This document shows, in pieces, positions 32,506-41,977 of a DNA stretch of 60,684 nucleotides. Source of the stretch: Spirochaetales bacterium (GTDB taxonomy: Bacteria > Spirochaetota > Spirochaetia > Sphaerochaetales > Sphaerochaetaceae); assembly GCA_022788185.1 (NCBI GenBank), contig JALEVV010000014.1, forward strand, positions 1 to 60,684, in the 5' to 3' direction. Position numbers and translations under genes: made by a program. The notes under the pieces are model-generated. The model saw only the letters and a list, made by a program, of their open reading frames with translations, was not told the origin of the DNA and searched no databases. Each line of letters begins with the position of its first letter. Position 1 is the stretch's first letter.

Positions 32506-33731
32506 TGGCAAGAATAAACAGCTGCTACACAAAACTCGCCTCGGGATATCTCTTTCCCGAGATCGCAAGAAGAACACGGATCTGGAGTGCCGCACATCCC
32601 GGTGCCGAGATCCTGAAGCTCGGTATCGGCAATACCACCGAGGCCCTGCCTGAGGTACTCGTGAATGCGATGAAGGCTAAGCTTGATAAGCTTTCCTGCC
32701 GCGACACATACACCGGCTACGGCGATGAGCAGGGTGACACACCGCTCAGGGAAGCTCTCAGGGACTTCTATAAGGAGCACTACGGCGTTACGCTCGAAGC
32801 CGATGAATTCTTCGTCTCCGACGGTGCGAAGAGCGATGCTGCAAACATCCAGAACCTCTTTTCCGAGGACTGCGTCGTCGCCGTCCAGGATCCCGCATAC
32901 CCCGTATACGTCGACTCAAACGTAGTGGGCGGCAGGAGCAGCGGCTTTGAAAACGGTGCCTATAAGGACCTGGTGTACCTTAAGGGTGACAGCTCCAACG
33001 GCTTCGTGCCCGAGCCCCCGAAGGAAAAGGTCGACATCATCTATCTCTGCTTCCCCAACAACCCGACAGGTGCAGTAGCAACGAAAGAGCAGCTTAAGGC
33101 CTTTGTCGACTACGCCAGGGCAAACAGGGCAGTCATCATCTTCGATGCCGCTTATGTATCTTACATCGAGGATCCCGAGCTTCCCAGGACGATCTACGAA
33201 ATCGAGGGAGCAAAGGAGTGCGCCATCGAAATCAACTCCTTCTCAAAGAACGCCGGCTTCACAGGGGTGCGTCTCGGCTGGTCCGTAGTCCCCCATGCGC
33301 TTGTATGTGAGGACGGAGAGCCCGATCAGCTTCATAAGATGTGGAACAGAAGGCAGTGTACCTTCTTCAACGGTGCGTCAAACATCGCCCAGGCCGGCGG
33401 TCTTGCGGCACTCTCCGGTGAGGGTTTTGCCGCATGCCAGGAGCTGGTTGACTACTACAAGGGCAATGCCAGGATCATAAGGGAAGGCCTTGAGAGCGTC
33501 GGTCTTGAATGCTTCGGCGGTAAGAACAGCCCCTACATCTGGGCCCGCTGCCCGGAAGGTTACTCCAGCTGGGAGTTCTTTGACTTCCTGCTTGACCGCT
33601 GTCACGTAGTCGTCACTCCCGGTGCGGGCTTCGGTGCCGCAGGCGAGGGGTATGTCAGGGTGTCATCCTACGGTCACAGGGAGAATGTGATAATGGCTGT
33701 CGAAAGCATTAAGGAGGGACTTAAAAAATGA
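32505..33731 (+). CDS. dapL: LL-diaminopimelate aminotransferase
   Basis: This 408-residue class I PLP aminotransferase converts tetrahydrodipicolinate directly to LL-diaminopimelate, bypassing the succinylase and acetylase routes. The N-terminus INSCYTKLASGYLFPEIARR is typical of DapL. The cofactor lysine lies in SFSKNAGFTGVRLGW. The substrate-site blocks LGIGNTTEALP, YTGYGDEQGDTPLREAL and CFPNNPTGAVA are also present. Length matches the plant, chlamydial and spirochaete enzymes. Its place between dapA and lysA makes the assignment firm. Conversion of LL- to meso-diaminopimelate would need a DapF encoded elsewhere. Confidence 0.95.
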   Translation: MARINSCYTKLASGYLFPEIARRTRIWSAAHPGAEILKLGIGNTTEALPEVLVNAMKAKLDKLSCRDTYTGYGDEQGDTPLREALRDFYKEHYGVTLEADEFFVSDGAKSDAANIQNLFSEDCVVAVQDPAYPVYVDSNVVGGRSSGFENGAYKDLVYLKGDSSNGFVPEPPKEKVDIIYLCFPNNPTGAVATKEQLKAFVDYARANRAVIIFDAAYVSYIEDPELPRTIYEIEGAKECAIEINSFSKNAGFTGVRLGWSVVPHALVCEDGEPDQLHKMWNRRQCTFFNGASNIAQAGGLAALSGEGFAACQELVDYYKGNARIIREGLESVGLECFGGKNSPYIWARCPEGYSSWEFFDFLLDRCHVVVTPGAGFGAAGEGYVRVSSYGHRENVIMAVESIKEGLKK

Positions 33732-34981
33732 GTGAAAAGAAGCTTCCGCTTCCTGAGAGTGAGTTCCTCTCCCTCATTAAGGATGTGCCGACCCCGTTCC
33801 ATATCTACGATGAGAAGGCCTTCACAGAGAATGCGAAAGCCTTTTACGATGCCTTTTCCTGGGCTCCGGGCTTCACCAACTTCTTTGCAGTGAAGGCATG
33901 CCCGAATCCCTCGATCATGAAGAGGCTTGCGGCTCTCGGATTCGGAGCCGACTGCTCATCGCTGCCCGAACTGCTCTTAAGCAGGGCAAGCGGCATTCCC
34001 GGTGAGAAGATCGTCTTTACCAGCAATGACACTCCGGCAGAGGAGTTCCGCGTTGCATATGAGATGGGTGCCATCATCAACCTGGATGACATTACACACA
34101 TAGATTTTCTCCATAAGGCCCTCGGCGGTGCCTTCCCCGAGCTCATCTGCTTCCGCTACAACCCCGGTCCGGACAGAACGGGAAATGCCATCATCGGAAA
34201 TCCCGTTGAAGCCAAGTATGGTGTTACGAAGGATCAGCTCATCGAGTGCTACAGAAGGGCAAAGGAGCTCGGTGCAAAGAGATTCGGCCTCCACACGATG
34301 GTCGCATCCAATGAGCTCAACGCCGCTTACATCGTAGAGACCGCACGCATGCTCTTTTCTCTTGTCAGGAAGATCAAGGATGAACTGGATATCGATATCG
34401 AGTTCATCGACATGGGCGGCGGTGTGGGCATTCCCTACAGGCCCGAGGATGAAAGGATTGACCTTTATGCCCTCTCTTCAGAGATAAAGAAGCTCTATGA
34501 GGAGTATGAAATGAAGGTCCGCCTTACCTTCGAGTGCGGCAGGATGATCATGGGCCCCTACGGATATCTGGTCACCAGGGCCCTCCATGTCACAAAGAAG
34601 TACAAGGACTATGTCGGAGTCGATGCATGCATGGCTGACCTTATGCGTCCCGCCCTCTACGGCTCATACCACCACATCACGGTAGCCGGAAAGAGCACTC
34701 TTGAGCGTGATCACGTCTACGACGTCACCGGATCGCTTTGCGAGAACAACGATAAGTTTGCCATCGACAGGGCTCTTCCCGAGGTGGAGGAGGGGGACAC
34801 GCTCGTCATCCATGACACCGGTGCCCACGGCTACTCAATGGGCTTCAACTACAACGCCAAGCTCCGCCATGCAGAGTATCTGCTGACAGAGGAGGGTGAG
34901 CTGAAGCTTATCAGAAGGGCGGAAACCTACGATGACTATGTGAAGACACTGAGGTTTGAAGGAGCTGAAGTTGAAGTCTGA
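33728..34981 (+). CDS. lysA: Diaminopimelate decarboxylase
   Basis: This 417-residue fold-III PLP enzyme decarboxylates meso-diaminopimelate to lysine. The PLP lysine is K56 in FAVKACPNPS. HTMVASNEL, the glycine-rich MGGGVGIPYRPED and the ECGRMIMGPYGYL block bind substrate and cofactor. CENNDKFAIDR carries the active-site cysteine near residue 338, and HDTGAHGYSMGFNYN is the C-terminal signature. It overlaps dapL by four bases. Sequence resembles the larger LysA variants of clostridia and spirochaetes. A carboxynorspermidine decarboxylase is the main alternative, but the operon context favours lysine synthesis. Confidence 0.92.
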   Translation: MSEKKLPLPESEFLSLIKDVPTPFHIYDEKAFTENAKAFYDAFSWAPGFTNFFAVKACPNPSIMKRLAALGFGADCSSLPELLLSRASGIPGEKIVFTSNDTPAEEFRVAYEMGAIINLDDITHIDFLHKALGGAFPELICFRYNPGPDRTGNAIIGNPVEAKYGVTKDQLIECYRRAKELGAKRFGLHTMVASNELNAAYIVETARMLFSLVRKIKDELDIDIEFIDMGGGVGIPYRPEDERIDLYALSSEIKKLYEEYEMKVRLTFECGRMIMGPYGYLVTRALHVTKKYKDYVGVDACMADLMRPALYGSYHHITVAGKSTLERDHVYDVTGSLCENNDKFAIDRALPEVEEGDTLVIHDTGAHGYSMGFNYNAKLRHAEYLLTEEGELKLIRRAETYDDYVKTLRFEGAEVEV

Positions 34982-35366
34982 ATATAATGTCAGGGTATAT
35001 TTTTCAGATACCGACGCAGGCGGAATCGTCTACCATGCCAGGTATCTGGACTTTGCCGAGCACGCCAGGACGGAAGCTCTCAGAAGCGTTTATTCCAAAG
35101 GACAGGGGGAACTGCTTCATTCAAACCTCGGCTTCGTCGTGAAGAGCATCACGATCTCCTACGAGAAGCCGGGCTTCCTCGATGACCTTCTCACCGTGGA
35201 AACCTCCCTGAAGGAAGCAAAGCGCTTTTCCGCCATCTTCCTTCAGGAAGTGAAGAGGGGAGAGGACACACTCGCGGTCCTGGAAGTGAAGGTTGCCGCG
35301 ATCGATCTGGAGAAGAAGCGTCCGGTTCCGATTCCCGATGAGATTATAAGCGCTCTCAGTCTCTGA
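34971..35366 (+). CDS. YbgC/FadM-like acyl-CoA thioesterase
   Basis: This 131-residue hotdog-fold protein matches the 4-hydroxybenzoyl-CoA thioesterase/YbgC family. The catalytic block VYFSDTDAGGIVYHARYLDFAEHART near residues 9-34 holds the essential aspartate. The TTG at 34971 is chosen because GGAG lies six bases upstream inside the end of lysA; another in-frame TTG is five codons earlier. It overlaps the lysA stop by 11 bases, so it is co-translated with the lysine operon. Its substrate and connection to lysine are unknown. Its last 11 bases overlap the convergent umuC gene. Confidence 0.85.
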   Translation: MKSEYNVRVYFSDTDAGGIVYHARYLDFAEHARTEALRSVYSKGQGELLHSNLGFVVKSITISYEKPGFLDDLLTVETSLKEAKRFSAIFLQEVKRGEDTLAVLEVKVAAIDLEKKRPVPIPDEIISALSL

Positions 35367-36579
35367 TGACCGGGAGCTCTGAAAAACGTGTCGTGTAAGC
35401 AGGGCTTTTCAGCTCTGCTTTTGTCATTTCCGCCTTTGTAAGTGAGTTGTTCCTGAGGGTGGTCAGCGCACACTTTCCGTATTTCCTGTTGGTCTCTGCC
35501 ACCACGGCAGAGAGTTTCTGCCGCTTTTCATCCTCTTTTCTGTCATCGTAAAAGAGGTCATACTGCCGCTCACCTTTCCGGCTGATGTCGAGGGCGAAAA
35601 CCCTGGAGCCCTTGTACGTTCCCTCCCGCCAGCACGAGGAAAGCGCCGCTTCAGCCGCCTTTGCAAAGATGGGTAGATAGTTGGTCGGGTGCCTGAGGCG
35701 CACGCTGACGAAGGGAGAGTAGAAGTCGGGACGAAAGCGGGAGGTGAAGACCGAAACCGCTATCCTTCCGGCCTCCAGTCCCTTTGCTTCCAGCTTTTCG
35801 GAAAGGGTCTGACAGTGACATATCAGGGTCCTGAGCAGGTCATCCCGGTTTATTATCGGCTTGCCGAAGGTGATGCCGGAGGCAAAGGAGGCGTTCCTGA
35901 CGCTCTCCGTATGGGCATTCTTCCCCCTGAGCTCCAGTGCGGTCCTGAGTCCCGTCACCGTGAACTCCTTCAGTATCCTGTCATCATCGAGATCACGGAA
36001 AGCGGCTGCGGTGTAAACACCCTTCCGCCTGAGCTTCTGGGCACTTCTCCAGCCGATACCCCAGACCTCCTCCACGGGAGTTTCCTTCAGAACCTCATCC
36101 TCTTCCCATTCTTCAAGCGTGAATGCCCCGTCAGGGCGCTTCTTGGCCACGTGGTTTGCGACCTTCGCCAGCGTCATGGTTCGTCCGAGTCCCACCGATA
36201 CCGGAATGCCGCTTTCCCTGCTGACCTCGTAGCGTACCTCGGCAGGACCTGCGGTACCGGGAGTGAAGAACGCCTCATCGATGGAGTAGGGCATGACTTC
36301 TGCGGTCTTCTCAGAGAGAAGTGCCATGACCCGGTCGGAAAGGGAGGCATAGAGCGTGTAGTTTGAGGAAAATGCGATGACTCCCTTCCTCTCTGCCTGC
36401 TCCTTTACTTCAAACCAGTTGTCGCCCCGCTTTATGCCTCTCTCCTTTGCCTCCCTGTTGGCCGTGACGACACACCCGTCATTGTTGGAGAGCACCACGA
36501 TTCCCCTGCCACGGAGATCGGGACGGAAGAGTGCCTCGCACGAAGCGTAGAAGCTGTTGCAGTCGCAGAGCCCGATCAC
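35356..36579 (-). CDS. umuC: Y-family DNA polymerase, UmuC-like subunit of DNA polymerase V
   Basis: This 407-residue polymerase copies past DNA lesions with low fidelity. The palm metal residues are D6 (GLCDCNSFYASCE) and D101-E102 (YSIDEAFF). The CNSFYASCE and VVLSNNDGCVVTAN strings are characteristic of UmuC rather than DinB. The helix-hairpin-helix segment EVWGIGWRSAQKL follows, then a little-finger domain and the UmuC-type tail (ALDISRKGERQYDLFYDD). It overlaps umuD by four bases (ATGA), the usual umuDC order. Activity normally requires a processed UmuD dimer and RecA. Confidence 0.94.
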   Translation of the reverse strand: MIGLCDCNSFYASCEALFRPDLRGRGIVVLSNNDGCVVTANREAKERGIKRGDNWFEVKEQAERKGVIAFSSNYTLYASLSDRVMALLSEKTAEVMPYSIDEAFFTPGTAGPAEVRYEVSRESGIPVSVGLGRTMTLAKVANHVAKKRPDGAFTLEEWEEDEVLKETPVEEVWGIGWRSAQKLRRKGVYTAAAFRDLDDDRILKEFTVTGLRTALELRGKNAHTESVRNASFASGITFGKPIINRDDLLRTLICHCQTLSEKLEAKGLEAGRIAVSVFTSRFRPDFYSPFVSVRLRHPTNYLPIFAKAAEAALSSCWREGTYKGSRVFALDISRKGERQYDLFYDDRKEDEKRQKLSAVVAETNRKYGKCALTTLRNNSLTKAEMTKAELKSPAYTTRFSELPVIRD

Positions 36580-36950
36580 AGCTTCCTCACCACGGCGGTC
36601 ACGACACCGAATATGACAAGCTCTTCCCCGTCAGCGGGGACTATGTCGGGAAAGTCAGGGTTTTCCGGATGCAGGACCACCCTGGGATGGGTGAGAAGCC
36701 TCTTAAGCGTGAACGAGCCGTTCACTGAGGCAACGACGATCGCACCGTGAGAGGGCTGCTTTGCCCTGTCGACCACTATGATGTCGTCAGGGAAGATGCC
36801 CGCACCGGTCATGGAAACACCCCGGGCCCGCAGTGCATAGACGCTGGGACGTCTCACGTCCAGATAATCATTGAAATCAAGAGAGTCCTCCTTATAGTCC
36901 GCGGCAGGAGAGGGAAAGCCGCATATTATCACAGGAACTTCGCTTAACAT
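36576..36950 (-). CDS. umuD: UmuD-like self-cleaving S24 family protein
   Basis: This 124-residue LexA/UmuD-family protein regulates the UmuC polymerase. The self-cleavage site is Cys10-Gly11 (VIICGFPSPAADY), and the Ser-Lys dyad is S46 (ARGVSMTGAGI) and K83 (GSFTLKRLL). The N-terminal arm before the cleavage site is only ten residues, shorter than the 24 of the E. coli protein. The ATG at 36950 follows GGAGG at seven bases; a GTG two codons earlier is in frame. No DNA-binding domain is present, which excludes LexA. No convincing SOS box was found upstream. Confidence 0.92.
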   Translation of the reverse strand: MLSEVPVIICGFPSPAADYKEDSLDFNDYLDVRRPSVYALRARGVSMTGAGIFPDDIIVVDRAKQPSHGAIVVASVNGSFTLKRLLTHPRVVLHPENPDFPDIVPADGEELVIFGVVTAVVRKL

Positions 36951-37105
36951 TTTCACTCCTCCGATTCAGATGTTACCACCAAAGGGATGGGATTTAAACG
37001 GGAAGCCGGGATTGATGAAAAATGTTATTTCTTGTTATATATGAAAATATCAAAAACGAAGAATGAAAAAAGTTCACCTGTCCGTTCTTACGTACGCATT
37101 TTCTC

Positions 37106-38872
37106 TCAGAATGTGTAACTTAATTTAGCCGTCAGCTGGAAATCGCTGATGCAGCCCCCATCGGAGCGGTTGCCCGCATTAATGACGGTTATTTCCCTAA
37201 GGGATGCATCAATTCTCATGTGCTCTGACACCTCACAGCCTCCCTGAAGGGTTAAGATGAGGGAGTGTGATACCGCATCACGCCCTGGAGAATCAATGAG
37301 ATAAGACTCGCCCTGAGAAGTGGAGGGAGCCCTCTTAAAGTCACCTTTCTTCCACCTCGTGTACTTATCCTTGACACCTTTAGCCAGGTAGGTGAAATCA
37401 AATTCAAGCTCATAGCCTGCCCTGGCCCTGAAGGAAGTGTTCCAGCAAAGGGCTACAGTGTCATTTCCGTAGCGGTATCCCAGGAACATCAGCTCGTAGT
37501 TTGCAAAATGGATATCGGAAGAGGGACTGTTTATGAAGTCAGGAAATGCGATGATCGCATTGATCCCGTAACCGTCACCGCTTCTGGAGCCGTCATCCCT
37601 GATGTAGAGATAGGGGTCGGTGTACACGCCCTCAATTTTCGAACTCAGTATTCCCTGTTCCAGTACCCATGAGGCAGTTGCTCCAAGCTGAAAGCCAAGG
37701 GCCGGAGGCGGCACTGAGGGGTCACTGAACTCGGTGGGGAAGTTGAATTCATCTATCAGGAGGACACCATATACGCTCAGGTTCTTCGAAGCAGCGAATT
37801 CAATCTCTGCAGAGAGCATAGAGTTGGCATTATGCCTGATGTAATAGTTATGAAAGAGTGCCATAGGGGAGAGCACGCTGAGATCCATCGCACCGGACTG
37901 GCTTTGGTAGATTATGGCCTCGGTAAGGGCTCCGGTGAACTTTCCTGCAAAGAGTTCCACCCTGTGGGCGATGAAGGCCTTTGTCCCGGTCCGCTCCCTG
38001 TCCTGGTCGAAGAAGAGGTCAATGTAAGTCTTTCCGTCAGCATCCTGATAGGTATAGTTGGAAGGGTGGATGAAGGATGAGACCGAGAAGGTGTATTTGA
38101 AGTGGTCCGTGAAAACACAGAAGCGGGCATTATTGTGGTACGGAACCTGATCACCGACCATAAGATTCCCGCTGACTCCGGGACCCCATGAGAGTTTTTC
38201 CCGTCCGATCGAGAAATACCACTCATCACTTCCTGCCGCAATGATGGCCCTGTAGGGAAAATTCATGTTGAAGTCTATAAGGACGGAGGGCGGCAGGAAG
38301 AGGATGTTGGTTCTGAAGGGCATGGGAGTGAAGGTCATTTCCATACCCCTTTCAATCGGGTTCATCTGAGACTGAACCGTTCTGTTAAGCCCCAGCTGGA
38401 GCTCTGAGTACATGCAGATGCCGCGTCCTATTGTGATGGAGTAGGGCAGAAATACCATGGGAGAGGGGATGTTCATGTCCCCGGCCCTGCCGAAGCCTCC
38501 GATCCAGTCATAGTCCGTGAAATGGGATGAGGAAGTGTGTGCTGTTGCTTCAATGTTCACGCTAAGTCCCGGATCTGGGGAGACTGAACTGTGTTTTCCT
38601 TCTGAAAGCTCCTCAAACAGCGCTTTGTAAAGTTCTGCCTCAGCCTGATTGAAGCCGCGTCCGTCAATGGATCTCAGCATCGATAGGAGCTCGGCCTGGC
38701 TCCAGGGGCCTGCCGAAGATGGGGTGTGGGAGCCTGAGGAGATGGCCAGATTCCTGACAGCCTCTGCAGTCTCAGAGTGCACGGGATAAATCTTCTGCAT
38801 GTTTGTATCCGCTGCCTGGAGAGGAATCACGAGCAGGAGTGCAAGCATGAATATGCTAGCGGTTCTTTTCAA
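37106..38872 (-). CDS. Outer-membrane beta-barrel protein, Wzi/capsule-assembly-like
   Basis: This 588-residue protein has a signal peptide (MKRTASIFMLALLLVIPLQA) and about 60 further residues of helical periplasmic region. A long series of alternating hydrophobic strands then ends in an aromatic residue (FQLTAKLSYTF), typical of outer-membrane barrels. The block WYFSIGREKLSWGPGVSGNLM near residue 225 resembles the conserved part of the Wzi family, which anchors surface polysaccharide. The start is a TTG preceded by AAGGAA. It overlaps the stop of the glycosyltransferase gene by 17 bases, so the two are co-expressed, consistent with a role at the cell surface. Wzi membership is probable, not certain. 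Confidence 0.72.
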   Translation of the reverse strand: MKRTASIFMLALLLVIPLQAADTNMQKIYPVHSETAEAVRNLAISSGSHTPSSAGPWSQAELLSMLRSIDGRGFNQAEAELYKALFEELSEGKHSSVSPDPGLSVNIEATAHTSSSHFTDYDWIGGFGRAGDMNIPSPMVFLPYSITIGRGICMYSELQLGLNRTVQSQMNPIERGMEMTFTPMPFRTNILFLPPSVLIDFNMNFPYRAIIAAGSDEWYFSIGREKLSWGPGVSGNLMVGDQVPYHNNARFCVFTDHFKYTFSVSSFIHPSNYTYQDADGKTYIDLFFDQDRERTGTKAFIAHRVELFAGKFTGALTEAIIYQSQSGAMDLSVLSPMALFHNYYIRHNANSMLSAEIEFAASKNLSVYGVLLIDEFNFPTEFSDPSVPPPALGFQLGATASWVLEQGILSSKIEGVYTDPYLYIRDDGSRSGDGYGINAIIAFPDFINSPSSDIHFANYELMFLGYRYGNDTVALCWNTSFRARAGYELEFDFTYLAKGVKDKYTRWKKGDFKRAPSTSQGESYLIDSPGRDAVSHSLILTLQGGCEVSEHMRIDASLREITVINAGNRSDGGCISDFQLTAKLSYTF

Positions 38873-39995
38873 TATCGTTTTTCCTTATCGCGTCACGGAA
38901 CATCTCTTCCATCTGAAGGACGCACTTTTCAAGGGCATACTTCTTCGCATGCTCGGCATACTTTGTCTCCATTTCCCTGCGCTCCTTTTCATGCTCAAAC
39001 CAGTAGTCGATCTTTTTCGCAAGGTCACTGCTGTCCCCTGCTGTGAAGAGACTTCTTTCATCAAGGGCGAACTGGGGCGTTGCCGATCGGCTGCTGTCGG
39101 ATATTACAGGGACAAGACCGGATGCAAAGGCTTCCATACAGCTCATGGCCTCGATCTCGGCATCTGATGCATGGATGTACAGGTCGGTCTGACCGAAGAG
39201 GGAAATGAGCTGGTCCTTGGTGAGAAAGCGCATGATTATCGGATTCGTAAGCCCCTCGGCCCGCTTCCTGTACTCCTCCTCCACAGGTCCCTGACCTGCC
39301 AGGAAGAGCTGTATTTCCTTCTCATGGGCAGATTTCTTCACCGCATCTATTATCAGATCCTGCCGCTTTTCATGGGAGAAGCGTCCGCTCATGACGATGA
39401 CGAACTTACCCTTAAGCTCGGGGCCCTTTTCCTCTTTGTGGTAGACAAAATCGGGGTCTATGCCGTTGGAAATAACCCTGAGATCTGCCTTGTAATGGTG
39501 TTTTTTCAGCTGAGCTGCGATCATGCGGCTCGGGCAGTGGATGAAGTCAAAGTACTTGAAAATATACTTCCTGCCGAAGAAATAGGTGAAGGAGATGAGC
39601 GGCTTCACGTTTCCCAGGTTCACCGAGTACCAGATGTTCTCCGGCTGTACGTGGAAGGCACCAGTGTACGGTTTTCCCATCTTCCTGCAGATCTTAACGG
39701 CCCTGCGCTCTAATATGAAGGGCATGACGATGTGGACGAAGTCGGCCCACTCTATGGCCTCCTTCAGCTTAGCGTCATCGGGACGGGCAAAGGTGAAGCC
39801 CTGCTTCTTTATAAGGGAGTCGAAGACGGGCACTTTGTACGTTCCGAATCCGTATTTGTCATCACGGGATTCCCCCGATGCGGCAATCCGCACCTCATGC
39901 CCATGCTGCTTCAGAACAGATGCAAGTCTTCTTGCCGTAATTGTGTTGCCGTTGTTCGCTCCGTCAAACTGATCAAGTACCAATAGTATTTTCAT
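38856..39995 (-). CDS. GT4-type glycosyltransferase
   Basis: This 379-residue GT-B fold enzyme transfers a sugar from a nucleotide-sugar to a lipid or glycan. The N-terminal Rossmann half starts KILLVLDQFDGANNGNTITARRL. The C-terminal half has VISNGIDPDFV, VMSGRFSHEKRQDLIIDAV and the E-x7-E-type DAEIEAMSCMEAFASGLVPVI, which binds the donor. It resembles alpha-glucosyl-diacylglycerol synthases and lipopolysaccharide-type mannosyl/glucosyltransferases. No transmembrane segment is seen, so it acts at the inner face of the membrane. The adjacent Wzi-like gene suggests surface glycolipid or polysaccharide work. No ribosome site is seen before the ATG. Confidence 0.87.
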   Translation of the reverse strand: MKILLVLDQFDGANNGNTITARRLASVLKQHGHEVRIAASGESRDDKYGFGTYKVPVFDSLIKKQGFTFARPDDAKLKEAIEWADFVHIVMPFILERRAVKICRKMGKPYTGAFHVQPENIWYSVNLGNVKPLISFTYFFGRKYIFKYFDFIHCPSRMIAAQLKKHHYKADLRVISNGIDPDFVYHKEEKGPELKGKFVIVMSGRFSHEKRQDLIIDAVKKSAHEKEIQLFLAGQGPVEEEYRKRAEGLTNPIIMRFLTKDQLISLFGQTDLYIHASDAEIEAMSCMEAFASGLVPVISDSSRSATPQFALDERSLFTAGDSSDLAKKIDYWFEHEKERREMETKYAEHAKKYALEKCVLQMEEMFRDAIRKNDIEKNR

Positions 39996-40060
39996 GTCCG
40001 TGTTTTTCCGATTGACATAGAAAAGGTAGTCTTTTTTTCTCCCCGAGTCCAGCGTAAAAT

Positions 40061-40831
40061 CTACTTTCTCAGGTTTTTTAGTATCTCTCTGATGTTTTCG
40101 TCGGCAGTGTATATCTTTTCTGCCTCTTCAGCATAATACAGGGCCAGCTCCTTATCCTTGCCCTTCCAGTAACCGTATGCCAGCCCCGAGAGGATGGTAA
40201 AGCGGTCCCATACTGCAGTCGGAGCGCTCTTCATGATCTCCTCTGCCTCCTGAAAGAGGGCAAGTCCCTTCTTCCTGCTTCCTCCCGCGATGCCTGGGGA
40301 GTGGAGGTAGCGGTCCGCGGCCATGAGAAGGACGTGGAAATCCTCCTTATGACTCTCCCAGAGCGCATCGATCTTTTTCGTGAACCCCATTCCCTTTGAA
40401 AGGGAGCCGTCGATCAGGTACCAGAAGGAATCGGAAAGGGCCTTAAGCACGCCTGAGGCACTCTCAGGGGCTCCGTACTCCTCCGCCTTTAAAATGAGCT
40501 TATCTGCTTCATTCATGTAAGCCCTGGCAACAGCCTTGTTTTCGCCTTCAGTCGCATATCTTGATATGATCATGCATGCCCTCGAGAGGGAGAGGTAAAT
40601 CATCCAGGGCTCATAGCCATGTCCCGTTATCCTGTTCACCAGAACCTTATAATCTTCCAGCGCCTGCTCCAGCCCCTGATCATTGAAGACGGTATCAAGA
40701 AGGGCAGCGTACTCCCGGTCATCGATCAGATCGGTGAAGTAGTTCACGCTCCCGTTTTCAGGTGAGGTGGCAGAGAGTGACATAACTGCCGCGAGCAGAA
40801 TGATAAAAGTAAGTGCGAACTTTCTGAACAT
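40061..40831 (-). CDS. Exported helical-repeat (TPR/TRAP-T-like) protein
   Basis: This 256-residue protein has a signal peptide (MFRKFALTFIILLAAVMSLSA) followed by an all-helical mature domain. Pairs of helices such as YEPWMIYLSLSRACMIISRYA, AYMNEADKLILKAEEYG and AYGYWKGKDKELALYYAEEAEKIY resemble tetratricopeptide repeats, and similar spirochaete proteins accompany TRAP transporters. No TRAP permease is nearby, so that role is unproven. The ATG at 40831 follows GGAG; an upstream in-frame start would precede the signal peptide by 14 residues and is unlikely. Confidence 0.7.
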   Translation of the reverse strand: MFRKFALTFIILLAAVMSLSATSPENGSVNYFTDLIDDREYAALLDTVFNDQGLEQALEDYKVLVNRITGHGYEPWMIYLSLSRACMIISRYATEGENKAVARAYMNEADKLILKAEEYGAPESASGVLKALSDSFWYLIDGSLSKGMGFTKKIDALWESHKEDFHVLLMAADRYLHSPGIAGGSRKKGLALFQEAEEIMKSAPTAVWDRFTILSGLAYGYWKGKDKELALYYAEEAEKIYTADENIREILKNLRK

Positions 40832-40902
40832 GGCAACTCCTCTTATATATAATACACCATTTTCCCGTTGCATTCAGCATGATGCCGTCACATATGACGG
40901 GA

Positions 40903-40941
40903 TTGACGATTGGTAATTATGGTGATATCTTTTTGATATCA
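40903..40941 (+). promoter_or_regulatory. Promoter and operator-like repeat before the band-7 gene
   Basis: TTGACG at 40903-40908, a 17-base spacer and TATCTT at 40926-40931 form the promoter. A perfect inverted repeat TGATATC-N5-GATATCA (40923-40941) overlaps the -10 and the likely start site. Another, CCGTCA-CATA-TGACGG (40885-40900), ends two bases before the -35. Both are candidate repressor sites. Confidence 0.6.
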
Positions 40942-40964
40942 TAATAATTCATGAGGAGGATTAT

Positions 40965-41966
40965 ATGAAAAATCAGGTAGAAAAGATCATCAATCCCTTA
41001 AACGGATTCATCGGTCTTGCAATAATAATCATTGCATTTGTGGCTGGACTTGTCATTATGCTGCTTTCTTCCATTGCCTTTGACGCGGGAAGGATTTCCG
41101 GACTTCTTTTCGTCATTTCACTCTTTGCCGGGGTATTCATCATGACGGCTTCATGCATATCAATGAAGGGACTCAGGGTAGTGAATCCCAACGAGGCGCT
41201 CGTCCTCTCACTCTTCGGACGCTACATGGGAACGGTTTACGACAGCGGATTCTACTTCGTTAATCCCTTCTCAGTGGCCAACTATCCCAGAAAGGCCGCC
41301 GATGATGCCGCAAAGCAGGCGGCATCCACTCCCGGTCAGCTTTCCGCACTGAAGGCAGTGCCCAGAAAGATTTCCACAAAGATCCAGACCTTTGCCAACG
41401 GCAGTCAGAAGGTCAACGACTCCCTCGGTAACCCCATTGAGGTGAGTGCCATCATTGTCTGGCGCGTCGTCAATGCCACAAAGGCCGTGCTTAACGTGGA
41501 TAACTACACCACATACCTTTCGAATCAGACAGATTCCACGATAAGGAACATCGCAAGGCTCTATCCCTATGACATCATAGATGACAATCCGGAAAGGAGC
41601 GATGATGAGATGACCCTTCGCGGCAGTGCATCCAAGATTGCCGATGAGATGCAGGCAGAGCTCTCCTCAAGGGTTGAGAATGCCGGTATTGAAATCATGG
41701 ATGTCCGTCTCAATCAGATCGCATATGCTCCCGAAATCGCCGCCGCAATGCTGCAGAGGCAGCAGGCCACCGCCATAATAGCTGCCCGTCAGAAAATCGT
41801 GGACGGTGCCGTATCGATGGTCGAGATGGCCCTTGAACGCCTTAAGGCCGATGATGTGGTTGAGCTTGATGAGGAGAGAAAGGCCCAGATGGTCTCCAAT
41901 CTTCTCGTCGTTCTCTGCGGAAATAAGGAAGCAAGCCCGATTGTTAATGCGGGAAGTATTTATTAA
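40965..41966 (+). CDS. SPFH/band-7 domain membrane protein
   Basis: This 333-residue protein has two membrane helices near the N-terminus (residues about 14-38 and 43-65) followed by an SPFH domain. VVNPNEALVLSLFGRYMGTVYDSGFYFVNPF near residues 72-102 is the typical start, and EIMDVRLNQIAYAPEIAAAMLQRQQATAIIAARQKIVDGAV near 240-280 is the conserved helical end. Such proteins form membrane-bound oligomeric scaffolds related to stomatin and flotillin. GAGGAGG precedes the ATG. A ribbon-helix-helix gene follows after 11 bases. The exact role is unknown. Confidence 0.9.
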   Translation: MKNQVEKIINPLNGFIGLAIIIIAFVAGLVIMLLSSIAFDAGRISGLLFVISLFAGVFIMTASCISMKGLRVVNPNEALVLSLFGRYMGTVYDSGFYFVNPFSVANYPRKAADDAAKQAASTPGQLSALKAVPRKISTKIQTFANGSQKVNDSLGNPIEVSAIIVWRVVNATKAVLNVDNYTTYLSNQTDSTIRNIARLYPYDIIDDNPERSDDEMTLRGSASKIADEMQAELSSRVENAGIEIMDVRLNQIAYAPEIAAAMLQRQQATAIIAARQKIVDGAVSMVEMALERLKADDVVELDEERKAQMVSNLLVVLCGNKEASPIVNAGSIY

Positions 41967-41977
41967 TATTGATGTAA

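Noticed and set aside
36951-37105. Possible SOS (LexA) box before umuD
   Set aside because: The AT-rich gap has several imperfect repeats, but none is a convincing palindrome, and the spirochaete LexA site is not known well enough to call one.
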